The position numbers and the translations under genes are program-made. From CAZDBA01 sp964503615 (lineage in GTDB: Bacteria > Planctomycetota > Planctomycetia > Pirellulales > Pirellulaceae), in NCBI GenBank assembly GCA_964503615.1, contig CAZDBA010000021.1, positions 1 through 40,700 of the forward strand: DNA of 40,700 bases, in the 5' to 3' direction. Shown here in pieces: positions 1-8,622 of the stretch; within the stretch, counting starts at the first letter, position 1; each line of letters opens with the position of its first letter. The notes beneath the pieces were generated by a model. That model saw only the letters and a program-made list of their open reading frames with translations, did not search any database and was not told the DNA's origin.

Positions 1-2
1 AA

Positions 3-1172
3 CAGGCAAATGGTGCGCGATTGACCGAAGACGCACCGTTGATTGCAAAGCAAGTTGAATCAGATGCGGAAGATCTCTCAAGGCTAAAACCGGATCGGCC
101 CTCGCCCGTTTCTTCCGCCGAGTTGGAGGAAACGATTGCCAAAGGGGTGAACTATCTGCTCGCTTCACAGCGAAAAGACGGAGCATGGGGTGGTCCACAA
201 TGGACAGGAGGCGTGGACAACGATCCGGTGCCTGGTTCGTTTCGGTCTTTTGACATCGCTGTCACAGCGATGTGTTTGGAGGCATTGTTGGATGTGCAGC
301 AAAGCGAAGAATTAACAGCCACCAACGAGCGTGCATATCAATTTCTAATCGAAAAGACGAATGACATTCGCCGGGCGGGTGCGGGGGACTTGCCCCATAT
401 TTGGGCGCATTGCTATTGCATTCAGACTTTCTCAAAAATGCACGGGCTGACAGACGATGATGAGCGAAAAAAAGAGTTGGTCGACGCGATCCAGCATCAT
501 ATGAGTCGACTGGATCGCTGGCAGTCGATTCACGGAGGTTGGTTTTATTACGGAAGTGGAATGTCGAAACCGATCAATCCTTCATGCAGTTTTTTGAACG
601 CGTCGGTTCTGGTTGCGCTTTATCGAGCCAAAGAGATTGGAATTGATTGCGATCCGGAAATGTTAAGACTGTCGCTACGAGCCACAAAAGCGATGCGAAA
701 ACCGGACTCCAGCTTTTTGTATTCGATGAAGATTCCGTCTGATATGCAAGGCGCTGTTCAGCCAATCAATCGGCCAGCGGGCAGCCTGGGACGATCACAA
801 GCGTGCAATATCGCGCTTCGCCTATGGGAAGACGAGCGAATTACCGATGAGGTGATCGAGGTTTGGTTGGATCGACTAATAACCCGACATGGTTGGTTGG
901 ACATGGGGCGGAAAAGGCCAATTCCTCACGAGTCTCATGCGCAGGTAGCCGGCTACTTTTATTACTTTGGCGTTTACTACGGCACGGTAAACATCGAAGC
1001 TCTCCCAACTGAGAAGCAATCGTTTTACCAACATCATTTGGCGCGATTGATCATCGATCGGCAGGAGAAAGACGGATCCTGGTTCGACTATCCCCTGTAC
1101 AGTTACCACAAGCCGTATGGAACCGCATTCGCATTGTTGGGGTTGCAGCGTTGCCGTACGAGCGAGAAATAG
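3..1172 (+). CDS. Prenyltransferase/squalene-cyclase-repeat protein, 5' partial
   Basis: The frame is open to the left edge, so the gene almost certainly begins outside the window; the first start-like codon inside is TTG at 21. The product has the alternating-helix repeats of squalene-hopene cyclase/prenyltransferase barrels. Two QW-type motifs are visible: SQRKDGAWGG near the N-terminus and DRQEKDGSWFDY near the C-terminus. I see no DXDD catalytic motif of a squalene-hopene cyclase, and planctomycetes carry many such repeat proteins of unknown activity, so a hopanoid role should not be assumed. No signal peptide can be judged because the N-terminus is missing. The gene converges on the S9 peptidase gene, with 19 bp between the two stop codons. 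The fold is fairly certain; the function is unknown. Confidence 0.75.
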   Translation, partial: QANGARLTEDAPLIAKQVESDAEDLSRLKPDRPSPVSSAELEETIAKGVNYLLASQRKDGAWGGPQWTGGVDNDPVPGSFRSFDIAVTAMCLEALLDVQQSEELTATNERAYQFLIEKTNDIRRAGAGDLPHIWAHCYCIQTFSKMHGLTDDDERKKELVDAIQHHMSRLDRWQSIHGGWFYYGSGMSKPINPSCSFLNASVLVALYRAKEIGIDCDPEMLRLSLRATKAMRKPDSSFLYSMKIPSDMQGAVQPINRPAGSLGRSQACNIALRLWEDERITDEVIEVWLDRLITRHGWLDMGRKRPIPHESHAQVAGYFYYFGVYYGTVNIEALPTEKQSFYQHHLARLIIDRQEKDGSWFDYPLYSYHKPYGTAFALLGLQRCRTSEK

Positions 1173-1191
1173 CCAGCGAAAACTGTCGAAC

Positions 1192-4100
1192 TTAGTTCTC
1201 GGAAACGGGCTTTGATTCAGGTTCCTTCTTTGGCTTAGCCCTCTTCTTTTTATTTTTCTTCTTTTTGATATTTTCTTTCTTCGATTCGGCTTTTTGCTCC
1301 GGTTCGGTTTCCTTCTCCGGTTCCACTCCTTCGGGCTCCAAAAGGGACAATCCCATCTCTTTGCCTTTTTTGACTGCTGGGACTCCAACAGCCATCCACT
1401 CTGGCTCAGGTGCTCCCTTGAGATAGTGGTCGAAGAACTGTTGCATTCGAATTGCAAAGTCGCGTCGGTTGTGATCTCCCATTACCCAGTGCGGGTCACC
1501 GTTATAGTTCAGCATCCATGCCGGTTTTTCCAATCGTCGAAGGGCGACAAACAGTTCGATTCCTTGATACCACGGAACCGCACCGTCTTCGTCGTTGTGG
1601 AGAATCAATAGTGGCGTGTTCACCTTGTCAGCAAAGAACACTGGCGAATTGGCAATGTACTTATCGCGTGCCGACCAAAGCGTATCACCAATGCGACTTT
1701 GCGTTCGCTCGTATTGGAACATGCGACTTCTTCCGCTGGACCATCGGATCCCGCCATAAGCACTGGTCATGTTGCTGACTGGAGCGCCCGATTCTGCACA
1801 GGCGAACATGTCGGTTTGGGTCACTAGATAAGCGGTTTGATAGCCACCCCAACTGTGGCCCTGCATGCCAATTCGGTCCTTATCCACAAAGCCCTGTTCA
1901 ATAAGCGATTCAACGCCTGGCAAAATCGCATTGGCCGCGCTGGGTCCCGGTTCGCCGGTCTTGTAAGGAATATCTGGCACGAAAACAACGTAGCCACGGC
2001 TGACATAAAAACTGAAGTTGATCGTCGATCGCCCGGCTGCGGGTGTGTGGTAACGATGCAAGTTATCAGAGTTTCGTTCGTAAAAGTACACCATCAGCGG
2101 GTGCTTTGTTTTCGGATCAAAACCGTCGGGCTTGTAAAGTATACCGTCCAGCTCCTGACCATCCTCAGCCTTCCACGAAACCAACTCGGCCGTTCCCCAA
2201 GTAAATTCGTCCTGCTGAGGATTCGCGTCGCTTACTCGGCTGATCTTTTTGAATTTTACATCGCTCGACCAGAGGTCGGGGCTCATTCGAAACGTGTTGC
2301 GTGTGAACAAAACTGCGTCGCCCTCTTGGGCTTTTTGCAGTCGCCCAACCGATTCGTCCAGCATGATCAACCGCTTTGGAGAAGGCTCGGCTTGTTCGTC
2401 GCCTGAAGGCGAAAGCTGATAGTAGCCGCTGGCCTTGCTGGTTCGATCAAAGGCACTCAGCATTATCGGCTGCTTTAAATCGATCGTTTGCTCTTCGTCG
2501 TCCAGTTTCTGATACCGAAATGCAATGTTCGTTTTGCGACCTTTGCCGCGCGTAAGGCAAACTGGTTTCTTGTCGCCGGTTGGATCCAGGCTCCAGATGT
2601 CAAAGCGGTCGTAAACCAAAAGGTGTTCTTCGCTGGTCCAGCCTGGCGAGCCATAAGATCGCGGCAGATTGGGAGTGTCGTGCAACTCGTTTTGCAGTGC
2701 GTGCTTGATCCCCTTGCTGATCTTAACGGGCTTGGAATTCGGATCAGCAGCAGGCTTGGCGAACCAATGTTTTTGTTCGGCATCAAACCAGACCGCGTAC
2801 GTGCCAGTCGGTGAAAGTGAGGCAGGGAATTTGACTTTTTCCAGCAGACGTTGTCGGTCGCCGTTTTCCAGATTCACTATCCACGCATCCTGGAAACCTG
2901 GAATATCCCAGGACAACATTTTTCGATACGCCATGTTAGTGTTGGCAATAGCCACCTTTGAAGGTGATTTCAGATTGATCGGAACGCTGGGAATTTCTCG
3001 TGTGGCAAGCTGGTGGATTTTCTTTGTACGAATATTGTAAACCGCGCGGTAGTCGCGATTCTTCTCGATCGAAGCCTCCATCAGCTGTTGGGGTTGAAGC
3101 TGCGGATCCTGCCAGTGCCAAATATCAAGTTTGACTGGGTTGTCATCTTCATCCTCTGCGGCCTTTTTACCGTTGGCCGCGCGTTTGCGCTCCTTCGATA
3201 CTGCTTCGGGAATCGGCGCCGTTTCAAAATAGAGTCGCTTGCCGTCTTTGGAAAACGTCTGGCTGGACCGAGTTGCGATCCACCATCCAATTGGAATTCC
3301 TTTATCACCCTCAGCCGCAATCTTTTTTGCAACTTTACTGCGGGGGTTCCAGTGGTATAGCGACCAAGCTGGAGTCTCCGATTCGTAATCGTCGCGATTA
3401 GTAGCGAAGGCAAGTTGATTTCCCTTTTCAGTAAAAGTCAGGCCGCGGTAATTTCCCTCGCCCTCGATCAAGCGAGTTGTCTGAAGGTTGCTCAACCGGA
3501 CTAAATACACGCCATCGACTTCATCGTAGTCGTCATCTTCATCCGCCTCACTCTTGGCGTCGACATTTTCTTTGTTACTCTCTTTGGAAGCTGACTTGCT
3601 AGAACCTTTTTCGGGTTCTGCCTTTACCGATGTGATGAAGGCCAGCCTGTCGCCATACTTCGAAAAAACGAAGTTGGTAACGGAGGGGAACGTGCGCCGC
3701 ATTCCCGTTTCCAGGTTGATCAGCAGCAGCGGTTGTCCCGCCTTCTTATCTTTCTTTTTGTCTTTGTCATCTTCGTCTTCAGACTTCTTTTCCTTTTTCT
3801 TATCCGCTTTCTTGTTGGACTCTTCTGGTTGCGGCTCCAGTTCAGAGCGACTTTTGAGCTTTGTCTTCTTTTCCGGGCGGCGCAAACCTTCCTGGGTTAC
3901 TTCGTAGGTCTCAACGATCGCTGACTTTTTGGATACGACTTTGGCATCCGCCTGCGGGTCGTCCAACAGAACCGCCAGCCACTGCCCGTTTTCCTCAGGC
4001 ATCTTAAAGGAAGCAACGTTTTCAATCGTTGTCAGTTCTCCAGAATCCAACTCCAGAATTTGAAACACCGCTTTGGGCAAGTCTTCTGATTTGGTTTTCT

Positions 4101-4455
4101 TTTTACGAAGCTCTTTAAGCTTCTTTTTTGACGGCGAGATTCGGTACATCGCAAAACGGCTGTCGAACGAAAATTGTGTTTGATTGCCGCGTTCGATGCT
4201 GAATTCTTTGCCCGACTTTAGGTTGCGGATGGTCAGTTTGGGATCACCGTCGATTGCACCGCTCTGGATCGAATACCAAACCCAGTTCCCATCTCGCGAG
4301 ATCCCCTTGCCGCTGATCGTCTGCCAAGCGTCGTAGTCCTTGTGGTCCAGTGGTCGCCGCTCCAAAAGCGATTGAGCAGAAAGTGTCGCAGGAAATAGTG
4401 CGAGCAAAATCAGCAGTTCAAAAAAACGTTTCGCGCTAATTGAAAACAGTCTCAT
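1192..4455 (-). CDS. S9 family prolyl oligopeptidase, secreted
   Basis: An 1087-residue protein with an N-terminal signal peptide (hydrophobic LLILLALFPATLSAQ). A long beta-propeller-like region follows, then a C-terminal alpha/beta hydrolase domain. The S9 catalytic triad is visible: Ser about residue 868 in GHSWGGY, Asp about 954 in HNDEDGAVPW, and His about 988 in GDPHWVMGDHNRR. The family cleaves peptides, usually after proline or with dipeptidyl- or oligopeptidase specificity; the substrate here is unknown. Unusually, the propeller is interrupted by several strongly charged Lys/Glu/Asp-rich insertions and the protein ends in a Lys/Glu tail of about 45 residues. This makes it several hundred residues longer than typical S9 enzymes of 650-800 residues. 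The start ATG directly precedes the signal peptide. It appears monocistronic and converges on the gene at the left edge. Confidence 0.92.
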   Translation of the reverse strand: MRLFSISAKRFFELLILLALFPATLSAQSLLERRPLDHKDYDAWQTISGKGISRDGNWVWYSIQSGAIDGDPKLTIRNLKSGKEFSIERGNQTQFSFDSRFAMYRISPSKKKLKELRKKKTKSEDLPKAVFQILELDSGELTTIENVASFKMPEENGQWLAVLLDDPQADAKVVSKKSAIVETYEVTQEGLRRPEKKTKLKSRSELEPQPEESNKKADKKKEKKSEDEDDKDKKKDKKAGQPLLLINLETGMRRTFPSVTNFVFSKYGDRLAFITSVKAEPEKGSSKSASKESNKENVDAKSEADEDDDYDEVDGVYLVRLSNLQTTRLIEGEGNYRGLTFTEKGNQLAFATNRDDYESETPAWSLYHWNPRSKVAKKIAAEGDKGIPIGWWIATRSSQTFSKDGKRLYFETAPIPEAVSKERKRAANGKKAAEDEDDNPVKLDIWHWQDPQLQPQQLMEASIEKNRDYRAVYNIRTKKIHQLATREIPSVPINLKSPSKVAIANTNMAYRKMLSWDIPGFQDAWIVNLENGDRQRLLEKVKFPASLSPTGTYAVWFDAEQKHWFAKPAADPNSKPVKISKGIKHALQNELHDTPNLPRSYGSPGWTSEEHLLVYDRFDIWSLDPTGDKKPVCLTRGKGRKTNIAFRYQKLDDEEQTIDLKQPIMLSAFDRTSKASGYYQLSPSGDEQAEPSPKRLIMLDESVGRLQKAQEGDAVLFTRNTFRMSPDLWSSDVKFKKISRVSDANPQQDEFTWGTAELVSWKAEDGQELDGILYKPDGFDPKTKHPLMVYFYERNSDNLHRYHTPAAGRSTINFSFYVSRGYVVFVPDIPYKTGEPGPSAANAILPGVESLIEQGFVDKDRIGMQGHSWGGYQTAYLVTQTDMFACAESGAPVSNMTSAYGGIRWSSGRSRMFQYERTQSRIGDTLWSARDKYIANSPVFFADKVNTPLLILHNDEDGAVPWYQGIELFVALRRLEKPAWMLNYNGDPHWVMGDHNRRDFAIRMQQFFDHYLKGAPEPEWMAVGVPAVKKGKEMGLSLLEPEGVEPEKETEPEQKAESKKENIKKKKNKKKRAKPKKEPESKPVSEN

Positions 4456-4799
4456 CGTTGCATTCTTAAAAAGTTGTGGTCATTTCAGTTCTGCGATTCG
4501 GCCATTTGCCACTTTGGCTGGCTTCGATCGTTTCCTCTATTGTTTTTCAAGGATAGTTGACTTTCAATCGTTGGTTCCTTTGAAACTCAACTTTGCCTGA
4601 AGAGTTTCAAAGAAACGCGGACTGGAAACTGAAACTTCGTCGGATTGTGCGAGGCAGCACGGTTTTAACAACCGGTGTTTATCGGGCTGCCAAATTTGAC
4701 GGATGACGCAATCGACTTTATTGGGCACACAAGAAAAGAAAAGAGGACATCGCAAAATGTCCTCTGTGTGTTCTGAAGAAGTTTTGAAGCAAAAGCAAT
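4456..4799. other. Intergenic region between S9 peptidase and thioredoxin-like gene
   Basis: About 340 bp with no convincing gene. It holds the terminator of the gene to its right (4729-4764) and presumably the promoter of the S9 gene to its left. A 63-codon frame on the minus strand (4564-4755) has no recognisable domain and runs through the terminator, so it is not called. Confidence 0.6.
4729..4764 (-). terminator. Rho-independent terminator of the thioredoxin-like gene
   Basis: Read on the minus strand, GAGGACAT (4764-4757) pairs perfectly with ATGTCCTC (4750-4743) across a 6-nt loop. A TTTTCTTTTCTT tract follows immediately. It lies about 36 bp beyond the stop codon of the gene ending at 4800. 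Confidence 0.85.
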
Positions 4800-6251
4800 T
4801 TACTTTTCAGTTAACTTCACGCCGTCGTTCTCGAGTGCCGAGTAGACGTTTGCCGGCTTGAGACCTAACCACGGATCGGAGTCGGGGGTCAGGAACAACT
4901 GTGCATAGACTTGCTTGTTGAGTGCTTCGACATCGGTTGGAGGTTGATCGATAAACCATTGGTGGATCTTTCGGTGCAAGCGATATTCGTTCTGCACGGT
5001 GTCCATGAGGATGCTGTTTTGAAAGCCCCTGACCAAGCGGACCAACGGGTCCTCGACCAGTTGTTTTGATCGGGTAAGTTCGCCAGCCACCTTTGCCGAT
5101 GGATTTTCCCGCTTAATAATTTCGATGCTTGCCTTGTCCAGTAATTCCGTTCCCGCGTGAAATCGGGCCAGTTTTTTCCATTGTTCTTCGGTGATCTCTT
5201 CGACAAATTGGTCGATCCCTTTTTCATCAAAGGCCAAATTGAGAACCGGCGCTTCAATCAGGCTTTTCGACATGGCGACCGGTGCTGCTTCGATCGCGGG
5301 GATTGCTTGGACCAATTCCGCATCACGATTTGTTGGATGTTCTTGTTCTGCGACCAATTTTTGTAACTGGCTCACTACAGGATCGTCTGAATTAACCCGG
5401 GTTTCGTTAAGTCGAAGATTGAGCAAGGTATTTTGCTGGCGATGGAAATCCACCAGGAAATTTCGTTTTGCTTCCCCTTCGAGCTCTTTTGTGTTCGTGT
5501 TTAGCTGACCCATTTGATTGAGCCACTTGGAAAACTCGCCCGGACCATAAAGGCCAGGCAAGCAGTCCAGTGGTTGTCCGGTTTGGTCGAGTAAATAATG
5601 GGCACTGTTGCCCGTGATAGTGCGCTCAAGTGTACGTCCATCACCAAAGTCGATCGTGATTTTTGGAACGGGGCGAACCGATTGCCAATGCAGAACGAAT
5701 TCCTTGCGGAGCTTGTTTGAGATATCAAGATTGCTGTACAGAGTGGTGCGGAAGAACCGGCTGTTGGCACAGCTGAGTTCGTCGGTCAAGTTACCGAGCA
5801 TTCGCAGGCTTAGGATCGGTTTGCCAGCCGTTTTGGCTTTCTCGATCGCCGTATCCATCTCGGTGTGCCAAAACAAGCCTGATTCCATTGCGCCGCGTTG
5901 CTGTGCGACTTGGTCGATCAACTTTGCCAGATTGTCACGCTCCCTGATCAGTTTGGCTTGCTCCTTTTGTTCCTGGTCGTTCAACTCGCGCGTCGAGGTC
6001 GTCTTTTCAATGCTGGCCAATCGGTCATCGGCCGATTGCCATTGAGAGCGAATGTCGTTGATCGCGGCGTATCCACTTAGTCGCAAAACCGCAATCATTT
6101 CATCAGAGAATTCGCCATTGCTGTCGGGACCTTTCTTAACAACTTCAAAAATAATCGATTGGTAGTAACAGGGTGAAATAGCAAAGCTGACAGATGGCAG
6201 GCAGATTGCCGTGACCAAGATCGCTACTGAAAAGGTTTTGCATCGAAACAT
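4800..6251 (-). CDS. Secreted thioredoxin-like-fold protein of unknown function
   Basis: The start is placed at the ATG at 6251, which is preceded by GGGAG at SD distance and opens a clear signal peptide (MFRCKTFSVAILVTA..SVSFA). The longer frame starting at 6443 would bury that signal peptide. The mature protein (483 residues with signal) has a charged, probably coiled-coil stretch around residues 40-110 (E/Q/K/R rich). A segment resembling secreted thioredoxin-like domains follows: a Trp-containing helix with EKAKTAGKPILSLRM, then a loop where CxxC would be expected but which reads ELSCANS, with only one Cys. It is therefore unlikely to be a classical dithiol oxidoreductase. The C-terminal half is uncharacterised and helix-rich. 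A good terminator follows, and the gene is divergent from the GT-C gene. Confidence 0.7.
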   Translation of the reverse strand: MFRCKTFSVAILVTAICLPSVSFAISPCYYQSIIFEVVKKGPDSNGEFSDEMIAVLRLSGYAAINDIRSQWQSADDRLASIEKTTSTRELNDQEQKEQAKLIRERDNLAKLIDQVAQQRGAMESGLFWHTEMDTAIEKAKTAGKPILSLRMLGNLTDELSCANSRFFRTTLYSNLDISNKLRKEFVLHWQSVRPVPKITIDFGDGRTLERTITGNSAHYLLDQTGQPLDCLPGLYGPGEFSKWLNQMGQLNTNTKELEGEAKRNFLVDFHRQQNTLLNLRLNETRVNSDDPVVSQLQKLVAEQEHPTNRDAELVQAIPAIEAAPVAMSKSLIEAPVLNLAFDEKGIDQFVEEITEEQWKKLARFHAGTELLDKASIEIIKRENPSAKVAGELTRSKQLVEDPLVRLVRGFQNSILMDTVQNEYRLHRKIHQWFIDQPPTDVEALNKQVYAQLFLTPDSDPWLGLKPANVYSALENDGVKLTEK

Positions 6252-6449
6252 GACTGGGGCTCCCAAAAACTGTTTAGACTCGACAGGATTAGTCTTCGGT
6301 TCAAGTTTACGGGTTTGACGAGCGAATCGGTGTAACAACCGTGTAACGTACAGGCTGAGAATCAAGCCTCCTTTGCCAAAACAGTCGAAAGAGTGTTTAA
6401 TTGTTTCCTCCGGTGCCAACAAAACAATGTAGAGCGAAACCAAAACCCA

Positions 6450-8156
6450 ATGCCTGGCAGCGATGAACGTATGCTCTTTAAGATCAGCTGGTTGGGGGTT
6501 CTCCTGCTGCTGGCTTTTCTTTGCATCAATCTTTTGAGTGGTCCTTTTGAATACGGGTTCGGCTTGGCTCGTCCGACACTGGCGGTTACTGGGATTCTGG
6601 TGCTGGGTTCAGTCTTTGCATTTTTCGCCTTGATTAACGCGATCAAGATTCCCCTGTCCAATCGAATCACACGACGCCGATTGCTGATCTTGATACTGGG
6701 GGTCGGGTTGAGCACGCGATTGGTGGCTTTGTTTACGTGCCCCATTCTGGAAATCGACTATTACCGATATATGTGGGATGGCAAAGTGCTCTCCCATGGC
6801 GTTTCACCCTATCAGTACTCGCCTGAACAAATTCTTAACGCGCAAGGTGATGCAGAAGAGGGACTTCGGTCCCTTAATTCGCTGGCGATTCGTTCCGAAA
6901 GTAATCATACGATCCTCTCCCGAGTTCACTTTGAAGATTACACGACTATTTACCCGCCAGTCAGCCAAGTTGTCTTTGCGGCGGCGATGTCTTGCATTCC
7001 TGAATCGGCAAACGTACAGACGCATATTACGTGGATGAAATTCGTTTTGGTTTTGTTTGATGTGGGAACGCTATTTCTGATTCTCGGTTTACTCCAGGCT
7101 TTGAAACGTCATTACGGTTGGCTGATTGTTTATGCGTGGAACCCATTGGTAATTAAGGAGATCGCCAATGGTGGGCATCTCGATTCGATTGCAACTCTGT
7201 TTACGGTATTGTCACTTTTTGTGTTTGTGAAATGGTTTCGGTCAGCTGGGCACAGGCGAGGGCTTGTCGCAGCAAGCGCCGTCGCACTAGGACTGGGTGT
7301 CGGGGCAAAGCTATTCCCGGTCATCATTTTTCCGATTCTCTTCGTGGCCGCGATTCGGAGAAGTAAATCGGCCGGATTTGTTTTTCTACTCGTTTTCGGT
7401 TGCACTACTGGCGTCGCATTCGGACCGATGCTTTCTTCGGTCACGTTTGCAAAAAAAGCCCAAGATGTTGCAGCCTCGGAGATACGTAGCGGTGAAAATT
7501 ATGAGCCGCAAAGTAAAGAAGGTTTGTCGTCGTTTTTGTCAAAATGGAGAATGAACGACCTTGTTTTTTCAACCCTATATTTGAACCTGAAATCGGTCGA
7601 ACGAGATGCAAAAAGAACGCCTTGGGTTGTGGTGACTTCCGAGGAGTTCCGCAGCAGTTTTTGTCGCTGGTGCAACGAGCGAAACTTGGGAAGTGATGAC
7701 CCTGCGTTTGCAGCCACAAGGGTTTTGACTCTTGGGTTGTTTTTGTTTTTCTACCTTGTCCAGCTTGTGAAATTGTTGAAGTCTTCCGAAGATGCCGAAG
7801 AGTGGCTGGTAGAGTTTTTGGGTCGGGTTGGGTGGATAATCGGTGTTTTCGTTTTCCTACAGCCCACGGTTAATCCTTGGTATTTGTCCTGGGCGATTCC
7901 CTGTTTTTGTTTTTCAAACAATCGCGGTTGGCTGCTGATCTCTGGTGTGATGCTGATCTATTACTCTCGATTTTGGTTTGGAACATTCGACGGATTAACT
8001 GAAATTTGCGGGGCGAATTACTCTGGGGAAGATCTGTACAGGTATTTCGTTGTTTGGGTGACGCACATTGCTGTGGTGGCCATTCTATGGACCTGCATAA
8101 CCCTAAAAATCGGTAAAACCCTACCTTTGGGATGGGGCAAAAACAGGGCTTCCTAA
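6450..8156 (+). CDS. Polytopic GT-C-type glycosyltransferase (paralog 1)
   Basis: A 568-residue integral membrane protein with about 10-12 hydrophobic segments. The first large loop carries an acidic motif, LEIDYYRYMWDG (about residues 100-110), followed by a HGVSPYQYSP motif. This matches GT-C enzymes, which transfer sugar from polyprenyl-phosphate donors using an acidic residue in the first extracytoplasmic loop. Further signatures are WNPLVIKEIANGGHLDS and FLQPTVNPWYLSWAIP. It is a clear paralog of the protein at 22378-24234, sharing all four signatures. The start is uncertain: the frame opens at a GTG (6393), with ATGs at 6450 and 6471, and none has a strong SD. The acceptor and donor are unknown; GT-C membership is judged from topology and motifs. 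Confidence 0.75.
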   Translation: MPGSDERMLFKISWLGVLLLLAFLCINLLSGPFEYGFGLARPTLAVTGILVLGSVFAFFALINAIKIPLSNRITRRRLLILILGVGLSTRLVALFTCPILEIDYYRYMWDGKVLSHGVSPYQYSPEQILNAQGDAEEGLRSLNSLAIRSESNHTILSRVHFEDYTTIYPPVSQVVFAAAMSCIPESANVQTHITWMKFVLVLFDVGTLFLILGLLQALKRHYGWLIVYAWNPLVIKEIANGGHLDSIATLFTVLSLFVFVKWFRSAGHRRGLVAASAVALGLGVGAKLFPVIIFPILFVAAIRRSKSAGFVFLLVFGCTTGVAFGPMLSSVTFAKKAQDVAASEIRSGENYEPQSKEGLSSFLSKWRMNDLVFSTLYLNLKSVERDAKRTPWVVVTSEEFRSSFCRWCNERNLGSDDPAFAATRVLTLGLFLFFYLVQLVKLLKSSEDAEEWLVEFLGRVGWIIGVFVFLQPTVNPWYLSWAIPCFCFSNNRGWLLISGVMLIYYSRFWFGTFDGLTEICGANYSGEDLYRYFVVWVTHIAVVAILWTCITLKIGKTLPLGWGKNRAS

Positions 8157-8250
8157 AGTTTTGCCGTAAGGCGTTGCAGACAAAAACGTTTTTGTTAAAC
8201 TCAAAGGGGTAAACCACACACACAACAACTTTTACTTTTTGGTGATTTAA

Positions 8251-8418
8251 ATGAAATCTATTTTCCGTCTCTCTATGGTTTTGCTTCTTGCTGCTTCTAC
8301 ATTCTGCGTCACTGGATGCAACGGTGGTGAAAAAGGCAAAGAAGGCAAAGAAAAAGACAAAACAGAAACGAAGGCTGATGGCGACGAAAAAGAAAAAGAA
8401 ATGGAAGAGAAGAAGTAG
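8251..8418 (+). CDS. Small Lys/Glu-rich lipoprotein
   Basis: A 55-codon gene with start ATG at 8251 and GGTGA 6-9 nt upstream. The product has a positively charged start (MKSIFR), a hydrophobic core and a lipobox-like CVTGC (Cys23). An extremely charged tail of about 30 residues, mostly Lys, Glu and Asp, follows. It ends at TAG 8416-8418 and is followed within 50 bp by a strong terminator, which supports it as a real transcription unit. Comparable tiny lipoproteins are common in planctomycetes; no function is recognised. It lies downstream of the GT-C gene and converges on arsS. Confidence 0.65.
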   Translation: MKSIFRLSMVLLLAASTFCVTGCNGGEKGKEGKEKDKTETKADGDEKEKEMEEKK

Positions 8419-8466
8419 TCCTATCGCCTGCCTAGCAATCAACGATTGCAAATAAAGCACAAATAA

Positions 8467-8497
8467 ACCCGGTCGTCTTTGACGCCGGGTTTTTTTG
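8467..8497 (+). terminator. Rho-independent terminator, probably bidirectional
   Basis: ACCCGG(T)CGTC pairs with GACGCCGGGT with one bulged base and a 3-nt loop, followed by a T7 run (8490-8496). On the minus strand the same stem is followed by TTTATTTG, so it could also stop transcription from arsS. Confidence 0.85.
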
Positions 8498-8506
8498 TTG
8501 CCATAT

Positions 8507-8526
8507 CTGGACTTAACTGGACTTAA
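8507..8526. repeat. Two tandem 10-bp direct repeats
   Basis: CTGGACTTAA occurs twice head to tail (8507-8516 and 8517-8526), just beyond the terminator. Probably incidental. Confidence 0.5.
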
Positions 8527-8568
8527 TTTGATGTTGTCGGTCGATAGGTGTTTGTCATCGCCAACATT

Positions 8569-8601
8569 CCGTTTCCGTTTTGCGGAAGATGACGGAAACG
8601 G
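8569..8601 (-). terminator. Inverted repeat downstream of arsS, possible terminator
   Basis: CCGTTTCCG (8569-8577) and CGGAAACGG (8593-8601) form a perfect 9-bp inverted repeat across 15 nt. It lies 22 bp beyond the arsS stop codon. No T-run follows on the minus strand, so it may stabilise the 3' end rather than terminate; the hairpin at 8467-8497 is the better terminator. Confidence 0.4.
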
Positions 8602-8622
8602 TCCCGATTCTCTTTGGGCGAT

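Noticed and set aside
876..1457. 193-codon minus-strand frame across the end of the first gene and the S9 gene
   Set aside because: It overlaps both real genes in another frame, has a composition driven by the Lys-rich tail of the S9 gene, and shows no domain or RBS.
1837..2406. 189-codon plus-strand frame inside the S9 gene
   Set aside because: It is antisense to the catalytic domain of the S9 peptidase and has no recognisable motif.
4564..4755. 63-codon minus-strand frame after the thioredoxin-like gene
   Set aside because: It runs through the terminator hairpin and has no domain, SD or signal peptide.
7870..8460. 196-codon minus-strand frame
   Set aside because: It is antisense to the end of the GT-C gene and to the small lipoprotein gene; its Phe-rich start is the complement of the Lys/Glu-rich tail.
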